From assembly GCA_900769975.1 (NCBI GenBank), contig CAAGIR010000216.1, forward strand, positions 1 to 11,735: a DNA stretch of 11,735 bases, in the 5' to 3' direction. Of the stretch, positions 1-6,121 are shown piece by piece. The position numbers and the translations under genes are program-made. The notes below the pieces were generated by a model. It made no database searches. It saw nothing but the letters and a program-made list of their open reading frames with translations, and was not told where the DNA came from. The stretch's first letter is position 1. Each line of letters starts with the position of its first letter. This DNA is from Spirochaetia bacterium (GTDB taxonomy: Bacteria; Spirochaetota; Spirochaetia; Treponematales; Treponemataceae).

Positions 1-114
1 ACTGTTTTTTCTGTCAGCCGTAAGCTTGAAAAATCGGCAGGTTTTGATGCTTCCACGGCTGAACGCAGGGCAAAACTTGCCGTAGAGAATGACATTAAGA
101 ATATTCAATTTTAA
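1..114 (+). CDS. C-terminal end of an unidentified protein (5' truncated by the window)
   Basis: An open frame enters at base 1 and runs for 37 codons to a TAA at 112-114. The visible tail is charged and Ala/Lys/Glu-rich, with SRKLEKSAGFDAST followed by AERRAKLAVENDIKNIQF, and looks like an amphipathic C-terminal helix. Only 11 bases separate its stop from the ATG of the next gene, and that gene's ribosome binding site (AAAGGAGT, 113-120) overlaps this stop codon, so the two are probably co-transcribed. Too little of it is present to assign a family. From its neighbours I would expect an envelope or lipoprotein-type protein, but that is inference only. Confidence 0.6.
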   Translation, partial: TVFSVSRKLEKSAGFDASTAERRAKLAVENDIKNIQF

Positions 115-125
115 AGGAGTAATAA

Positions 126-1592
126 ATGAAAAATAGTTTTAAGAAATGGTTTTCTGTTTTTTTTGTTTTTTCGGTGATTTGTGCAGGAATTTTTGCATCC
201 CCGATTAAAATTGAAAACGGATATAAGGATTTAGCGTGGGGAACTACTGTTAAGGATGCGCAGAAAAAAGGTTACAAACTTTCGTTGCTATCTGGTGAAG
301 AGGCAAAAATGTTTCAGACCCAGTTTTCTGAAAAAGTTGATGTTTACTATGTAAAACCTAACGAAAAAAATCTTAGCCTTCTTGTATTCATCTACTACAA
401 GGAAAAATTGTTTTGTGTATGTGAATCTCTAGAAGGAAAAAATTTCAGCTTGCAGACTTTGAAATCTCGTTATGGTGAAAAAATTGTTCCGGCAGGGGAG
501 AGCGAAAATCAGTATTTTGTTCTTGATGATGGAAATAATTTGAAAGCGACATTAACTTTAACTGGAAGCACAAGTGTTTTAGCTTTTATTGTTGATACTA
601 GTGTATATGAAAAACTTCTGCCTAAAACTGCAGGAAATTCTTCGGATTTTGTAAAACAGTTTGATGGTCTTGCACAAAAATTGCTTCAAGATGCGAAAAA
701 AGGTGAAAAAGCGTCTTATGCGTTTTTGGATTTTTCGACAGATGACAAAAATTCTGCAGTTGAAAAGTACATTACCGATGCCCTTACCGAAGCGGTTTTT
801 AATACTGGAAAAGTAAAAATCATAGAAAGGGACAATCTTGAAAAAATCATAAACGAACAGAAATTGCAGTCTTCCGGACTTGTAAACGAAAGTGAGGCTG
901 CAAATATCGGTAACATTGCCGGCGTGGAATATGTCTGCTACGGAACAATCAAGGAAATTGAAAACGGCTACACTGTAAGTGTTCGGGTCGTAGATGTAGA
1001 AAGCGGTGAAATTTGTGCTATGAGCCGTACAAACATTACGAAAGATGCCTACCTTGCGGGAGTTGCAGGCGGAAATTCAGGTTCTTCAAAAAAAACATCA
1101 ACAGCGGCTGCCAAAAAACCGCAGAACAGTTTGTGGGTTTGCCAGACTAGCAGAAATGAGTTTGACGGCTACACAACCTACACATTCACTTTGAAAGGTC
1201 CTCAGAATGAATTTCTTTTTATGGGATATGATAAAAATGACGTTCCTTCCAAATCTCTTGTAAGGGCTGGAGTTAATTGGGGAAATTATAATAGTGGTGG
1301 AACATACGATTTTAAGACAGAAAGCAAAGGCACTGTTTCCAAAAAATTTAGCATTACAGAATGGTCAAAAGACACTGGCTGGAAAGATGGAAAAAACTGG
1401 TTCTATTTTTCTTACAACAAAGGCGAAAGTGCACGCTTTTTCATAAACCTTTTTGAAGACAATAACTATCTTACAATAAGACATGATGGCAATGTTCGCC
1501 GCTTCCAGACGATGGGATTTTGGGAAACTGTAGAGGCAAACGGTTTAACAAAGCAGGAAATTTTTGATGCCATTGGCAACGAAGAATTCTAG
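126..1592 (+). CDS. Exported protein with a central CsgG/LpoB-like domain
   Basis: 488 residues. The N-terminus is a Sec signal peptide: a KK-containing start, a hydrophobic core at about 8-22, and likely cleavage after IFA (residue 24). Cys19 is preceded by SVI, a poor lipobox, so a soluble periplasmic form is more likely than a lipoprotein. Residues about 28-150 form a domain beginning with the pattern YKDLxWGTTxKDA. Residues about 172-305 resemble the CsgG/LpoB/FlgO-like fold: KVKIIERDNLEKIINEQ, then SGLVNESEAANIG, then YGTIKEI and VRVVDVESGEI. After a Ser/Lys/Ala linker (about 318-336) a C-terminal domain ends in AIGNEEF. The first and last domains recur in the next gene, which lacks the central one. 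SD AAAGGAGT lies 5 bases before the ATG. CsgG-type proteins act in envelope secretion or assembly, but the specific role here is unknown. Confidence 0.85.
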   Translation: MKNSFKKWFSVFFVFSVICAGIFASPIKIENGYKDLAWGTTVKDAQKKGYKLSLLSGEEAKMFQTQFSEKVDVYYVKPNEKNLSLLVFIYYKEKLFCVCESLEGKNFSLQTLKSRYGEKIVPAGESENQYFVLDDGNNLKATLTLTGSTSVLAFIVDTSVYEKLLPKTAGNSSDFVKQFDGLAQKLLQDAKKGEKASYAFLDFSTDDKNSAVEKYITDALTEAVFNTGKVKIIERDNLEKIINEQKLQSSGLVNESEAANIGNIAGVEYVCYGTIKEIENGYTVSVRVVDVESGEICAMSRTNITKDAYLAGVAGGNSGSSKKTSTAAAKKPQNSLWVCQTSRNEFDGYTTYTFTLKGPQNEFLFMGYDKNDVPSKSLVRAGVNWGNYNSGGTYDFKTESKGTVSKKFSITEWSKDTGWKDGKNWFYFSYNKGESARFFINLFEDNNYLTIRHDGNVRRFQTMGFWETVEANGLTKQEIFDAIGNEEF

Positions 1593-1609
1593 AAGGCGAG
1601 GCGACTGAA

Positions 1610-2701
1610 ATGAAAAAAACAACACTCAAAAAATCGTTTTTCTTTCTGCTAATCATTTTTTCAGCTTTTATGAATACGAGTTGTATTAGTTTTATGATTA
1701 GTAATATTGTAAACAGTATTCCTAATAAAAAAATTGATATTCCATTTTCTGGAACAATGGACACCCGTTTTGGCTATGAAGACCTGTATTGGGGAATGAC
1801 TTTTGATGATGCTTCAAAGCTTGACGGTTATCCGATAATAAACAATGGCTCAGTATATTATTATGGGTATAAATCTTCGAGTGACAGTATTCAACCAGAA
1901 TATTATGGCCATGGCAGTGTAAATTCCACCAGACTCTTTTTTTACAACGACCGTCTTTATAGAGTTGTTGATGAGTTAGAAATAAAAAATCCTTCTTTGG
2001 AATACCTGCATGAACGCTATGGAGATTTTTCTGACGAAAATATAGTTTCCCAATTTGAAAATGCAAAAAATTATTCTGCAATATATGCAAATGCAAATCT
2101 CTTCCCAGATGGAAACACAAGATCCCTTCAAATCCAGATTGAAAAAAATGGGATTACACAAGTATTCATAAAAGCACCATATACAGAACAGACGCTTTTT
2201 TCAAACCAGAACGTTGCAAATTACCTGAACGGAAAAGAAAAACTTCCTGCAAACAAATGGTATATGCTGGGTTCAACAGACGGAAAAAACAAGGATTATG
2301 ATTTTATATTCCTGAACAGAAACGAAGATAATAATTATGCCGAAGTTTATTACAAAAAAAATGTTGATGAAGTGCGTTCCACTGTAAGGGCAGGAATTTG
2401 TATCGGTAACGGCAACATAAGCGGAACTTACGAAATAAAGGCAAAAGACGGAATGAGAGAAATTCGTTTAGATAGTCGAAGCTATGATTTTCCTGCAATG
2501 AATTTCAGCACAGAGTTTACGGGCAATGATACAGTTTCTGCCAGAGAAATGCTGAATATCTTCCTGGAAAACGAAAACCTGACATTCAGAAAAGACGGTA
2601 AAGTTTCGACCTTACAGCTTGCAGGGCTGAAAGAAACTTTTGCCCAATATGGCATTACGCCTGAAGAACTGGATTTTGCCATTGGTAATGAAGAATTCTA
2701 G
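1610..2701 (+). CDS. Probable lipoprotein, paralogue of the preceding gene without the CsgG-like domain
   Basis: 363 residues. Two or three lysines, a hydrophobic stretch (about 10-20) and Cys25 after NTS suggest a lipoprotein signal with the relaxed lipobox seen in spirochaetes; the Asn at -3 makes this less than certain. Residues about 50-135 carry YEDLYWGMTFDDA, later RLFFYNDRLYRVV and SLEYLHERYG, aligning by eye with YKDLAWGTTVKDA and SLQTLKSRYG of the upstream protein. Residues about 215-363 match its C-terminal domain (VRAGxxxGNxNxxGTY, LTxRxDGxVxxxQ, AIGNEEF). The gap to the upstream stop is 17 bases, with a modest SD-like AAGGCGAGG, so an operon is likely. The 3' ends of the two genes are near-identical in DNA (GAAGAATTCTAGAA), consistent with recent tandem duplication. 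No enzymatic motif is visible and the function is unknown. Confidence 0.8.
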   Translation: MKKTTLKKSFFFLLIIFSAFMNTSCISFMISNIVNSIPNKKIDIPFSGTMDTRFGYEDLYWGMTFDDASKLDGYPIINNGSVYYYGYKSSSDSIQPEYYGHGSVNSTRLFFYNDRLYRVVDELEIKNPSLEYLHERYGDFSDENIVSQFENAKNYSAIYANANLFPDGNTRSLQIQIEKNGITQVFIKAPYTEQTLFSNQNVANYLNGKEKLPANKWYMLGSTDGKNKDYDFIFLNRNEDNNYAEVYYKKNVDEVRSTVRAGICIGNGNISGTYEIKAKDGMREIRLDSRSYDFPAMNFSTEFTGNDTVSAREMLNIFLENENLTFRKDGKVSTLQLAGLKETFAQYGITPEELDFAIGNEEF

Positions 2702-2745
2702 AAAAGATTTTTTTTTATGTTAAACCAGGAGCAGGTGTAGACTGA

Positions 2746-2967
2746 AAAATGGGGACAGACCTTGTGTGAAAAACAGGGACAGACCTTGTGTGAAAAACAG
2801 GAAAAACAGGGACAGACCTTGTGTGGAATGAAAGTTGTCTTTGTTTTGTTTAAAACGAGGTCTGTCCCTGTTTTAACTTGCGACGTCTCGTTGAAATGTG
2901 CAAAGCTTAGGTCTGTCCCCATTTTGAGGTCTGTCCCCGTTTTATATTACAATTCAAGGTCGTACCC
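2746..2967. repeat. RAYT-associated repeat cluster I: six copies in a nested palindrome
   Basis: Three copies of GGGACAGACCT (2752-2762, 2776-2786, 2809-2819) are followed by three of the reverse complement (2858-2868, 2909-2919, 2927-2937) and one degenerate copy (2957-2967, AGGTCGTACCC). The left three lie in imperfect tandem units of 24 bases (2752-2775, 2776-2799), with a 9-base insert (2800-2808) before the third. Arms pair across the centre: 2803-2819 with 2858-2874 is a perfect 17-bp stem, and 2746-2762 with 2909-2925 is another perfect 17-bp stem outside it. These repeats fill most of the 2702-3020 gap between genes. On RNA, the inner stem followed by TTTT could act as a terminator for the upstream operon. 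Confidence 0.9.
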
Positions 2968-2985
2968 CTTTTCAAAAAAATTACC

Positions 2986-3014
2986 TTGTAACTTTATGAA
3001 AAAATGGTTATTTT
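2986..3014 (+). promoter_or_regulatory. Candidate sigma-70 promoter for the J-domain gene
   Basis: TTGTAA (2986-2991), a 17-base spacer and TATTTT (3009-3014). The expected start point, about 7 bases past the -10, falls on or next to the ATG at 3021. No Shine-Dalgarno sequence is visible, so the mRNA could be leaderless. Confidence 0.4.
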
Positions 3015-3020
3015 ATAAGT

Positions 3021-3599
3021 ATGAATGATTATTATCAAATACTTGGTGTTCCTAAAAACGCAACTACAGACGAAATAAAAAAGGCATATAGGAGCCTTGC
3101 TTTTAAATATCATCCTGACAGAAATCCTGGTGACAAAGCGGCAGAAGAAAAATTTAAGCAAATTTCTGCTGCGTATGATGTTTTGGGTGATGAAACAAAG
3201 CGTAAAAATTATGATTTAGGCGGATATTCAGAATCATCTTATACTAATGCAGCAAATCAGCAGTATCAGCGGCAATATCAATATACTTATCAAAATCCTT
3301 TTGGTGATGATAATTTTTGGAACTGGTTTGGCGGTTCAAATCGTGAAGAAGCTCAAAATACACAGGATAATTATTCCCGTCAATATAGCGGTTTTTATGA
3401 TAATGAGTCAAAAAAGAATTCAAAGAGCAGATATAAATCCATGCTGTTTTCAAAAGCACTGCAGACGCTTGCGGCATTTTTAATGTTCCGTATTTCTTTT
3501 TTCATTCCGTTTGGATTCTTTATTTGTCTTGGCGTAATGATAAATGGAATTTCAGGCATTTTTGAGGCAATTAAAGGGCTGCGCCGCATCAAAAATTAA
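3021..3599 (+). CDS. Membrane-anchored J-domain (DnaJ-like) co-chaperone
   Basis: 192 residues. Residues 1-65 are a complete J domain: YYQILGVPKNAT, helix II KKAYRSLAFKYHPD with the HPD triad at 31-33 that stimulates DnaK ATPase, and the helix III/IV pattern FKQISAAYDVLGD. A Gln/Tyr/Asn-rich region with FGG and NPFGDD follows (about 75-120). Residues about 140-185 are hydrophobic (LAAFLMFRISFFIPFGFFICLG lies within them), giving one or two membrane segments before a basic tail. There is no CxxCxGxG zinc finger and no DnaJ substrate-binding domain, so this is a class C J-protein rather than DnaJ. It probably recruits DnaK to the inner membrane; the client is unknown. There is no SD before the start, and ATG 3021 is chosen because MNDYYQIL is the normal J-domain start. 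Confidence 0.9.
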   Translation: MNDYYQILGVPKNATTDEIKKAYRSLAFKYHPDRNPGDKAAEEKFKQISAAYDVLGDETKRKNYDLGGYSESSYTNAANQQYQRQYQYTYQNPFGDDNFWNWFGGSNREEAQNTQDNYSRQYSGFYDNESKKNSKSRYKSMLFSKALQTLAAFLMFRISFFIPFGFFICLGVMINGISGIFEAIKGLRRIKN

Positions 3600-3622
3600 G
3601 TTTAGGAAAAGAAAATTTTAGG

Positions 3623-3664
3623 AATCTGCACATAAGCTTTTTTGCAAATGTGCAGATTTTTTTG
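3623..3664 (+). terminator. Intrinsic terminator after the J-domain gene
   Basis: Perfect 11-bp arms AATCTGCACAT (3623-3633) and ATGTGCAGATT (3648-3658) with a 14-base loop, followed by a T-run to 3664. It lies between convergent genes and may also stop tyrS transcripts from the other side, although the T-run on that strand is weaker. Confidence 0.8.
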
Positions 3665-3670
3665 GAATTT

Positions 3671-4903
3671 TTATAATTCTGCGAGGAAGTACTTTTTCTT
3701 GCCACGCCTGATGATTATAACTTTACCTTCCAGTGCTAAATCTTTTGTGATAATTGTTGATTCATCATTGAAAATATCACCGTTTATGGAAATGGCATTT
3801 CCTTTTATGAATTCCCTTGCTTCTCTTTTTGATGAGGCAATTTTATTGTTCACAAGTAAATCAACAAGAGAAACTTCTGTTTCATATTTAAAAGTTGGAA
3901 CGCCTTTCATTCCTGTCAAAATGTCACTAACAGAAAGTCCTTTAAAATCGCCTGCAAAAAGTTTTTCACTTACCTGAACGGCATTGTCAGCTTCGGCTTT
4001 TCCATGCAAATCTTTTACAATTTCCCATGCGAGAGTTTTTTGGGCAATTCGTTTTTCAGGTGCGGCAAGGTGCTGTTTATAAATGTCTTCAATCTGTTCT
4101 TTTGAAAGGAATGTAAATACTTTAAGATAGTCCAGCACTTTTGAATCATCAGAATTAATAAGATATTGATAAATTGCGTACGGGGCGGTTTTTTCTTTAT
4201 CAAGCCAAAGGGCATTCCCTTCTGATTTTCCAAATTTTTTTCCTGTTGCATCGAGAATTAATGGCATAGTGAAAGCATAAGCTGGTTTGTCGAGCATTTT
4301 GCGGATTAAATCAACACCTGTCGTGATGTTTCCCCATTGATCTGAACCTGCCACCTGCATAATACAATTTTTTTCCTGGTATAGATGTACAAAATCGTAA
4401 CCTTGCAAAAGCATATAAGAAAATTCTGCAAAAGTAATGCCGTTTTCAAGGCGCCGGCGAATAATATCCTTGTCAAGCATATAGTTTACATTAATATATT
4501 TTCCGATGTCACGTAAAAAGTTCAGGAAAGTGTAATCTTTCATCCAATCATAATTGTCAACAAGTTCGGCAGAAGGAACCAAAGTTTTAATCTGACGGCG
4601 AATTCCTTCTATATTATTATTTACTTTTTCCTCTGAGATGATTTCACGTTCGGCAGTAGGACGAGGATCTCCGATGCGTCCTGTGGCACCACCGCAAAGT
4701 AATACAGGATGATGACCAGCATTTGCCAGTCTTTTTGCCATACATAAAGATGAATAATGCCCGATGTGTAAAGAATCTGCTGTAGGGTCTGTCCCCCAAT
4801 AAAAAGCAAAAGGTTTACCGTCCAAAACTTTTTGTAATTCACTTTCCTCTCCAGCTACGTCTTTTATAAGTCCGCGCCATTTTAAATCTTCAAAAAGTGT
4901 CAT
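3671..4903 (-). CDS. tyrS: Tyrosyl-tRNA synthetase
   Basis: 410 residues, the normal length for the bacterial TyrRS-1 type. It charges tRNA-Tyr with tyrosine in the cytoplasm. Class I signatures are present: Tyr35 and GTDPTADSLHIGH with HIGH at 46-49, the tyrosine-pocket region QVAGSDQWGN (182-191), and a KFGKS version of the KMSKS loop at 223-227. The C-terminal S4 RNA-binding domain covers about 343-410 (SLVDLLVNNKIASSKREA, then GNAISING). SD GGAGGA (4909-4914) sits 5 bases before the ATG. Directly upstream on the same strand are an intrinsic terminator, a Tyr-rich small ORF and infA, suggesting an infA-leader-tyrS operon with attenuation. I see no good promoter between the terminator and the start. 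The GTDPT codons happen to contain the 10-base core of the repeat family (4786-4795). Confidence 0.97.
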   Translation of the reverse strand: MTLFEDLKWRGLIKDVAGEESELQKVLDGKPFAFYWGTDPTADSLHIGHYSSLCMAKRLANAGHHPVLLCGGATGRIGDPRPTAEREIISEEKVNNNIEGIRRQIKTLVPSAELVDNYDWMKDYTFLNFLRDIGKYINVNYMLDKDIIRRRLENGITFAEFSYMLLQGYDFVHLYQEKNCIMQVAGSDQWGNITTGVDLIRKMLDKPAYAFTMPLILDATGKKFGKSEGNALWLDKEKTAPYAIYQYLINSDDSKVLDYLKVFTFLSKEQIEDIYKQHLAAPEKRIAQKTLAWEIVKDLHGKAEADNAVQVSEKLFAGDFKGLSVSDILTGMKGVPTFKYETEVSLVDLLVNNKIASSKREAREFIKGNAISINGDIFNDESTIITKDLALEGKVIIIRRGKKKYFLAEL

Positions 4904-4946
4904 TTTTTTCCTCCAGTAAATATTTTATGAATGAAGTAATAACTCC

Positions 4947-4986
4947 AAAAAAATAAAAAAAAAGTCTTCCTCAATGCGGAAGACTT
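4947..4986 (-). terminator. Intrinsic terminator or attenuator between the small ORF and tyrS
   Basis: On the minus strand, AAGTCTTCC (4986-4978), loop GCATTGA, then GGAAGACTT (4970-4962): a perfect 9-bp stem, followed by a nearly pure T tract down to 4947. It is a strong rho-independent terminator. Its position 44 bases before the tyrS ATG, downstream of infA and a small ORF, fits a regulated leader terminator as well as a plain end of the infA transcript. Confidence 0.85.
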
Positions 4987-5028
4987 GAAATTACCACGAT
5001 TATTATTGGCAAAATAAATCAATACACG

Positions 5029-5133
5029 TTAAGTGCAGCTTCCGCAGATAGAGAACCAGGTATAATAAAGGTAAGCCAGCATTGAGGAATTGATTTTTTG
5101 TGCCCAACGAGCAGTATTTTTTAAGCTTTTCAT
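5029..5133 (-). CDS. Putative Tyr-rich leader peptide of tyrS (34 aa)
   Basis: ATG at 5133-5131, TAA at 5031-5029. The product begins MKSLKNTARW and contains YLYYTWF at residues 21-27, with tyrosines at 21, 23 and 24, Trp26 and Phe27, then CGSCT at the end. It starts 4 bases after the infA stop and has no SD of its own, so it would be translated by ribosomes coupled from infA. The cluster of Tyr codons upstream of a terminator and of tyrS is what suggests a leader peptide that senses charged tRNA-Tyr. Alternatively it is a small hydrophobic protein, or untranslated sequence with a chance frame. It resembles no protein I know. Confidence 0.45.
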   Translation of the reverse strand: MKSLKNTARWAQKINSSMLAYLYYTWFSICGSCT

Positions 5134-5137
5134 AGAA

Positions 5138-5356
5138 TTAACGTTCGCGGAAAACAATGCGTCCTTTGTTTAAATCATAAGGAGATAATTCAACTTTAAC
5201 GTTATCACCAGGAACAATTCTAATGTAGTGTTTTCGCATTTTACCAGAAAGGTGAGCCAAAATTACATGTCCACCTTGCAATTCTACGCGGAATGTTGTG
5301 TTTGGAAGGGCTTCTTTTACTACTCCTTCAACTTCAATAGCTTCTTCTTTTGCCAT
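5138..5356 (-). CDS. infA: Translation initiation factor IF-1
   Basis: 72 residues, the standard IF-1 length. It is a single OB-fold protein that binds the ribosomal A site during initiation with IF-2 and IF-3. Signatures are MAKEEAIEVEGVV, FRVELxxGHVILAHLSGKMRKHYIRIVPGD and KVELSPYDLNKGRIVFR. The start follows an AAGG motif by 7 bases. A well-formed promoter (TTGTAA, 17 bases, TATAAT) lies 77 bases upstream. The small Tyr-rich ORF begins 4 bases after its stop and tyrS follows beyond a terminator, so IF-1 is probably the first gene of a translation-related operon. It is divergent from the DksA-type gene. Confidence 0.98.
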   Translation of the reverse strand: MAKEEAIEVEGVVKEALPNTTFRVELQGGHVILAHLSGKMRKHYIRIVPGDNVKVELSPYDLNKGRIVFRER

Positions 5357-5403
5357 GTTAAACCTTAAAAAAAATAAATTTATGTAATTTTTCGAAAAAA
5401 TGT

Positions 5404-5432
5404 TTGTCTTTTTAACAAATTACATTTATATT
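5404..5432 (+). promoter_or_regulatory. Candidate promoter for the DksA-type gene
   Basis: TTGTCT (5404-5409), 17-base spacer, TATATT (5427-5432). It would give a 5' untranslated region of about 90 bases. It abuts the divergent infA promoter (5433-5461), so polymerase binding at one could hinder the other. An inverted repeat, TGTAATTT (5383-5390) and AAATTACA (5417-5424), overlaps it and might be an operator or an infA leader hairpin. Confidence 0.4.
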
Positions 5433-5461
5433 ATTATATACAAAAAATAATAACATTACAA
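5433..5461 (-). promoter_or_regulatory. Sigma-70 promoter for infA
   Basis: On the minus strand, -35 TTGTAA (5461-5456), 17-base spacer, perfect -10 TATAAT (5438-5433). This is the best promoter match in the window and faces infA, the small ORF and tyrS. Confidence 0.6.
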
Positions 5462-5532
5462 CATACTAAAAAGTACAAAATTCAAAAATAATAATTTTTT
5501 TTTACTTCTTAGTGATTTTAGGAGGCTGAATA

Positions 5533-5889
5533 ATGGATAAAGCTTTTTTGGATGAAATGAAAGAAAAACTTCTGGAGCAGAAAAAAACTCTTTTGGATTC
5601 TCTTGCTGACCAGAGTGAAGATATGAAAAGTCTTGTAAAAACTGTTGAATCAGGAGATGAAGCTGATGTTGCGGCGGATGTTATAGACAGGCAGCTTTTG
5701 ACTTCTTTGGGGACACAAGATGCAATTCGTTTACAGCAGATAGAAAATGCTCTAGACAGGATTAATCAAGATAAATACGGTCGCTGTATAAAATGTGGAA
5801 AAGAAATTCCTCAGGAACGGCTTGAAGTATTGCCTTACGCTTTGATGTGTATCCAATGTGCAAGTGCCGAAGAAAGAAAAAACAGATAA
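5533..5889 (+). CDS. DksA/TraR-family C4 zinc-finger protein
   Basis: 118 residues. The N-terminal half (about 1-75) is a charged helical hairpin, MKEKLLEQKKTLLDSL and then QDAIRLQQIENALDRI, with acidic residues around 38-52 (ESGDEADVAADVID) near the coiled-coil tip. The zinc finger has Cys85, Cys88, Cys106 and Cys109 in YGRCIKCGKEI and ALMCIQC, all intact. Proteins of this family enter the RNA polymerase secondary channel and modify promoter response, often together with ppGpp; DksA itself is longer (about 150 aa), so I call it DksA-like rather than DksA. SD AGGAGG (5520-5525) lies 7 bases before the ATG. It appears monocistronic, convergent with the PHP gene and divergent from infA. Confidence 0.93.
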   Translation: MDKAFLDEMKEKLLEQKKTLLDSLADQSEDMKSLVKTVESGDEADVAADVIDRQLLTSLGTQDAIRLQQIENALDRINQDKYGRCIKCGKEIPQERLEVLPYALMCIQCASAEERKNR

Positions 5890-6015
5890 TTCTGCATGGA
5901 AAGCCGATGGCTGTTTTGTGCAGTCTGGACAAATAAGGGTGGGGTGGGCCTGACGGTTTTGCTGTAAATGAAAAAACAACTTTGTACAGTTTTAAAATAT
6001 GGTAAGAATAGGAGA

Positions 6016-6076
6016 GGGCTGTCCTACGCAGCTACGCTGCTACCGAGTTTTTTAACGCTACGCTAAAACTCGCCCC
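6016..6076. repeat. Palindromic structured element between convergent genes
   Basis: Within the 5890-6121 gap, GGGC (6016-6019) and GCCC (6072-6075) enclose two hairpins: GCAGC-TAC-GCTGC (6028-6040), and CGAGTTTT (6044-6051) with AAAACTCG (6065-6072). The octamer GCTACGCT occurs at 6031-6038 and 6057-6064. It is more GC-rich and palindromic than its surroundings and could be an intergenic repeat family or a bidirectional terminator. Elsewhere in the gap I see only a small nested hairpin just after the DksA-type gene: CTGCA (5892-5896) with TGCAG (5919-5923), enclosing AGCC-GAT-GGCT. Confidence 0.55.
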
Positions 6077-6121
6077 AAATAAACAAGTGATATTCCATTA
6101 AAAATGTTATCAATTTGAGAT

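Larger units (their letters stand above)
4947..5133 (-). promoter_or_regulatory. Putative ribosome-mediated attenuator controlling tyrS
   Basis: In the minus-strand RNA the order is Tyr codons (5073-5062), segment B UGCGGAAG (5046-5039), leader stop (5031-5029), then the terminator (4986-4962). Segment B is perfectly complementary over 8 bp to CUUCCGCA (4982-4975), the 3' half of the terminator 5' arm plus loop bases, so B pairing would destroy the terminator. A further segment A, UUCCUCAAUGC (5089-5079), is an 11-bp perfect complement of the loop plus 3' arm (4977-4967). A ribosome stalled at the Tyr codons would leave B free (antitermination); one reaching the stop codon would cover B (termination). 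No T-box sequence is visible. The pairings are seen directly; the regulation is inferred. Confidence 0.5.

Noticed and set aside
2746..2967. Cluster I as a CRISPR array
   Set aside because: Repeats are too short, occur in both orientations, spacing is irregular, spacers are themselves repeated and there are no cas genes.
2762..3028. An 88-codon plus-strand frame across repeat cluster I
   Set aside because: It is made of translated repeat units (QGQTLC repeated), has no SD, and overlaps the J-domain start; a by-product of the repeats.
4786..4795. GGTCTGTCCC core inside tyrS
   Set aside because: It encodes the universally conserved GTDPT motif, and the flanks do not match the repeat, so chance is the simpler explanation.
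4947..5133. A T-box riboswitch before tyrS
   Set aside because: No T-box core (UGGGUGG-type) or specifier stem-loop is visible; the leader fits a peptide attenuator better.
5937..5948. G-quadruplex candidate GGGTGGGGTGGG
   Set aside because: Only three G-runs are present; a fourth is missing nearby.
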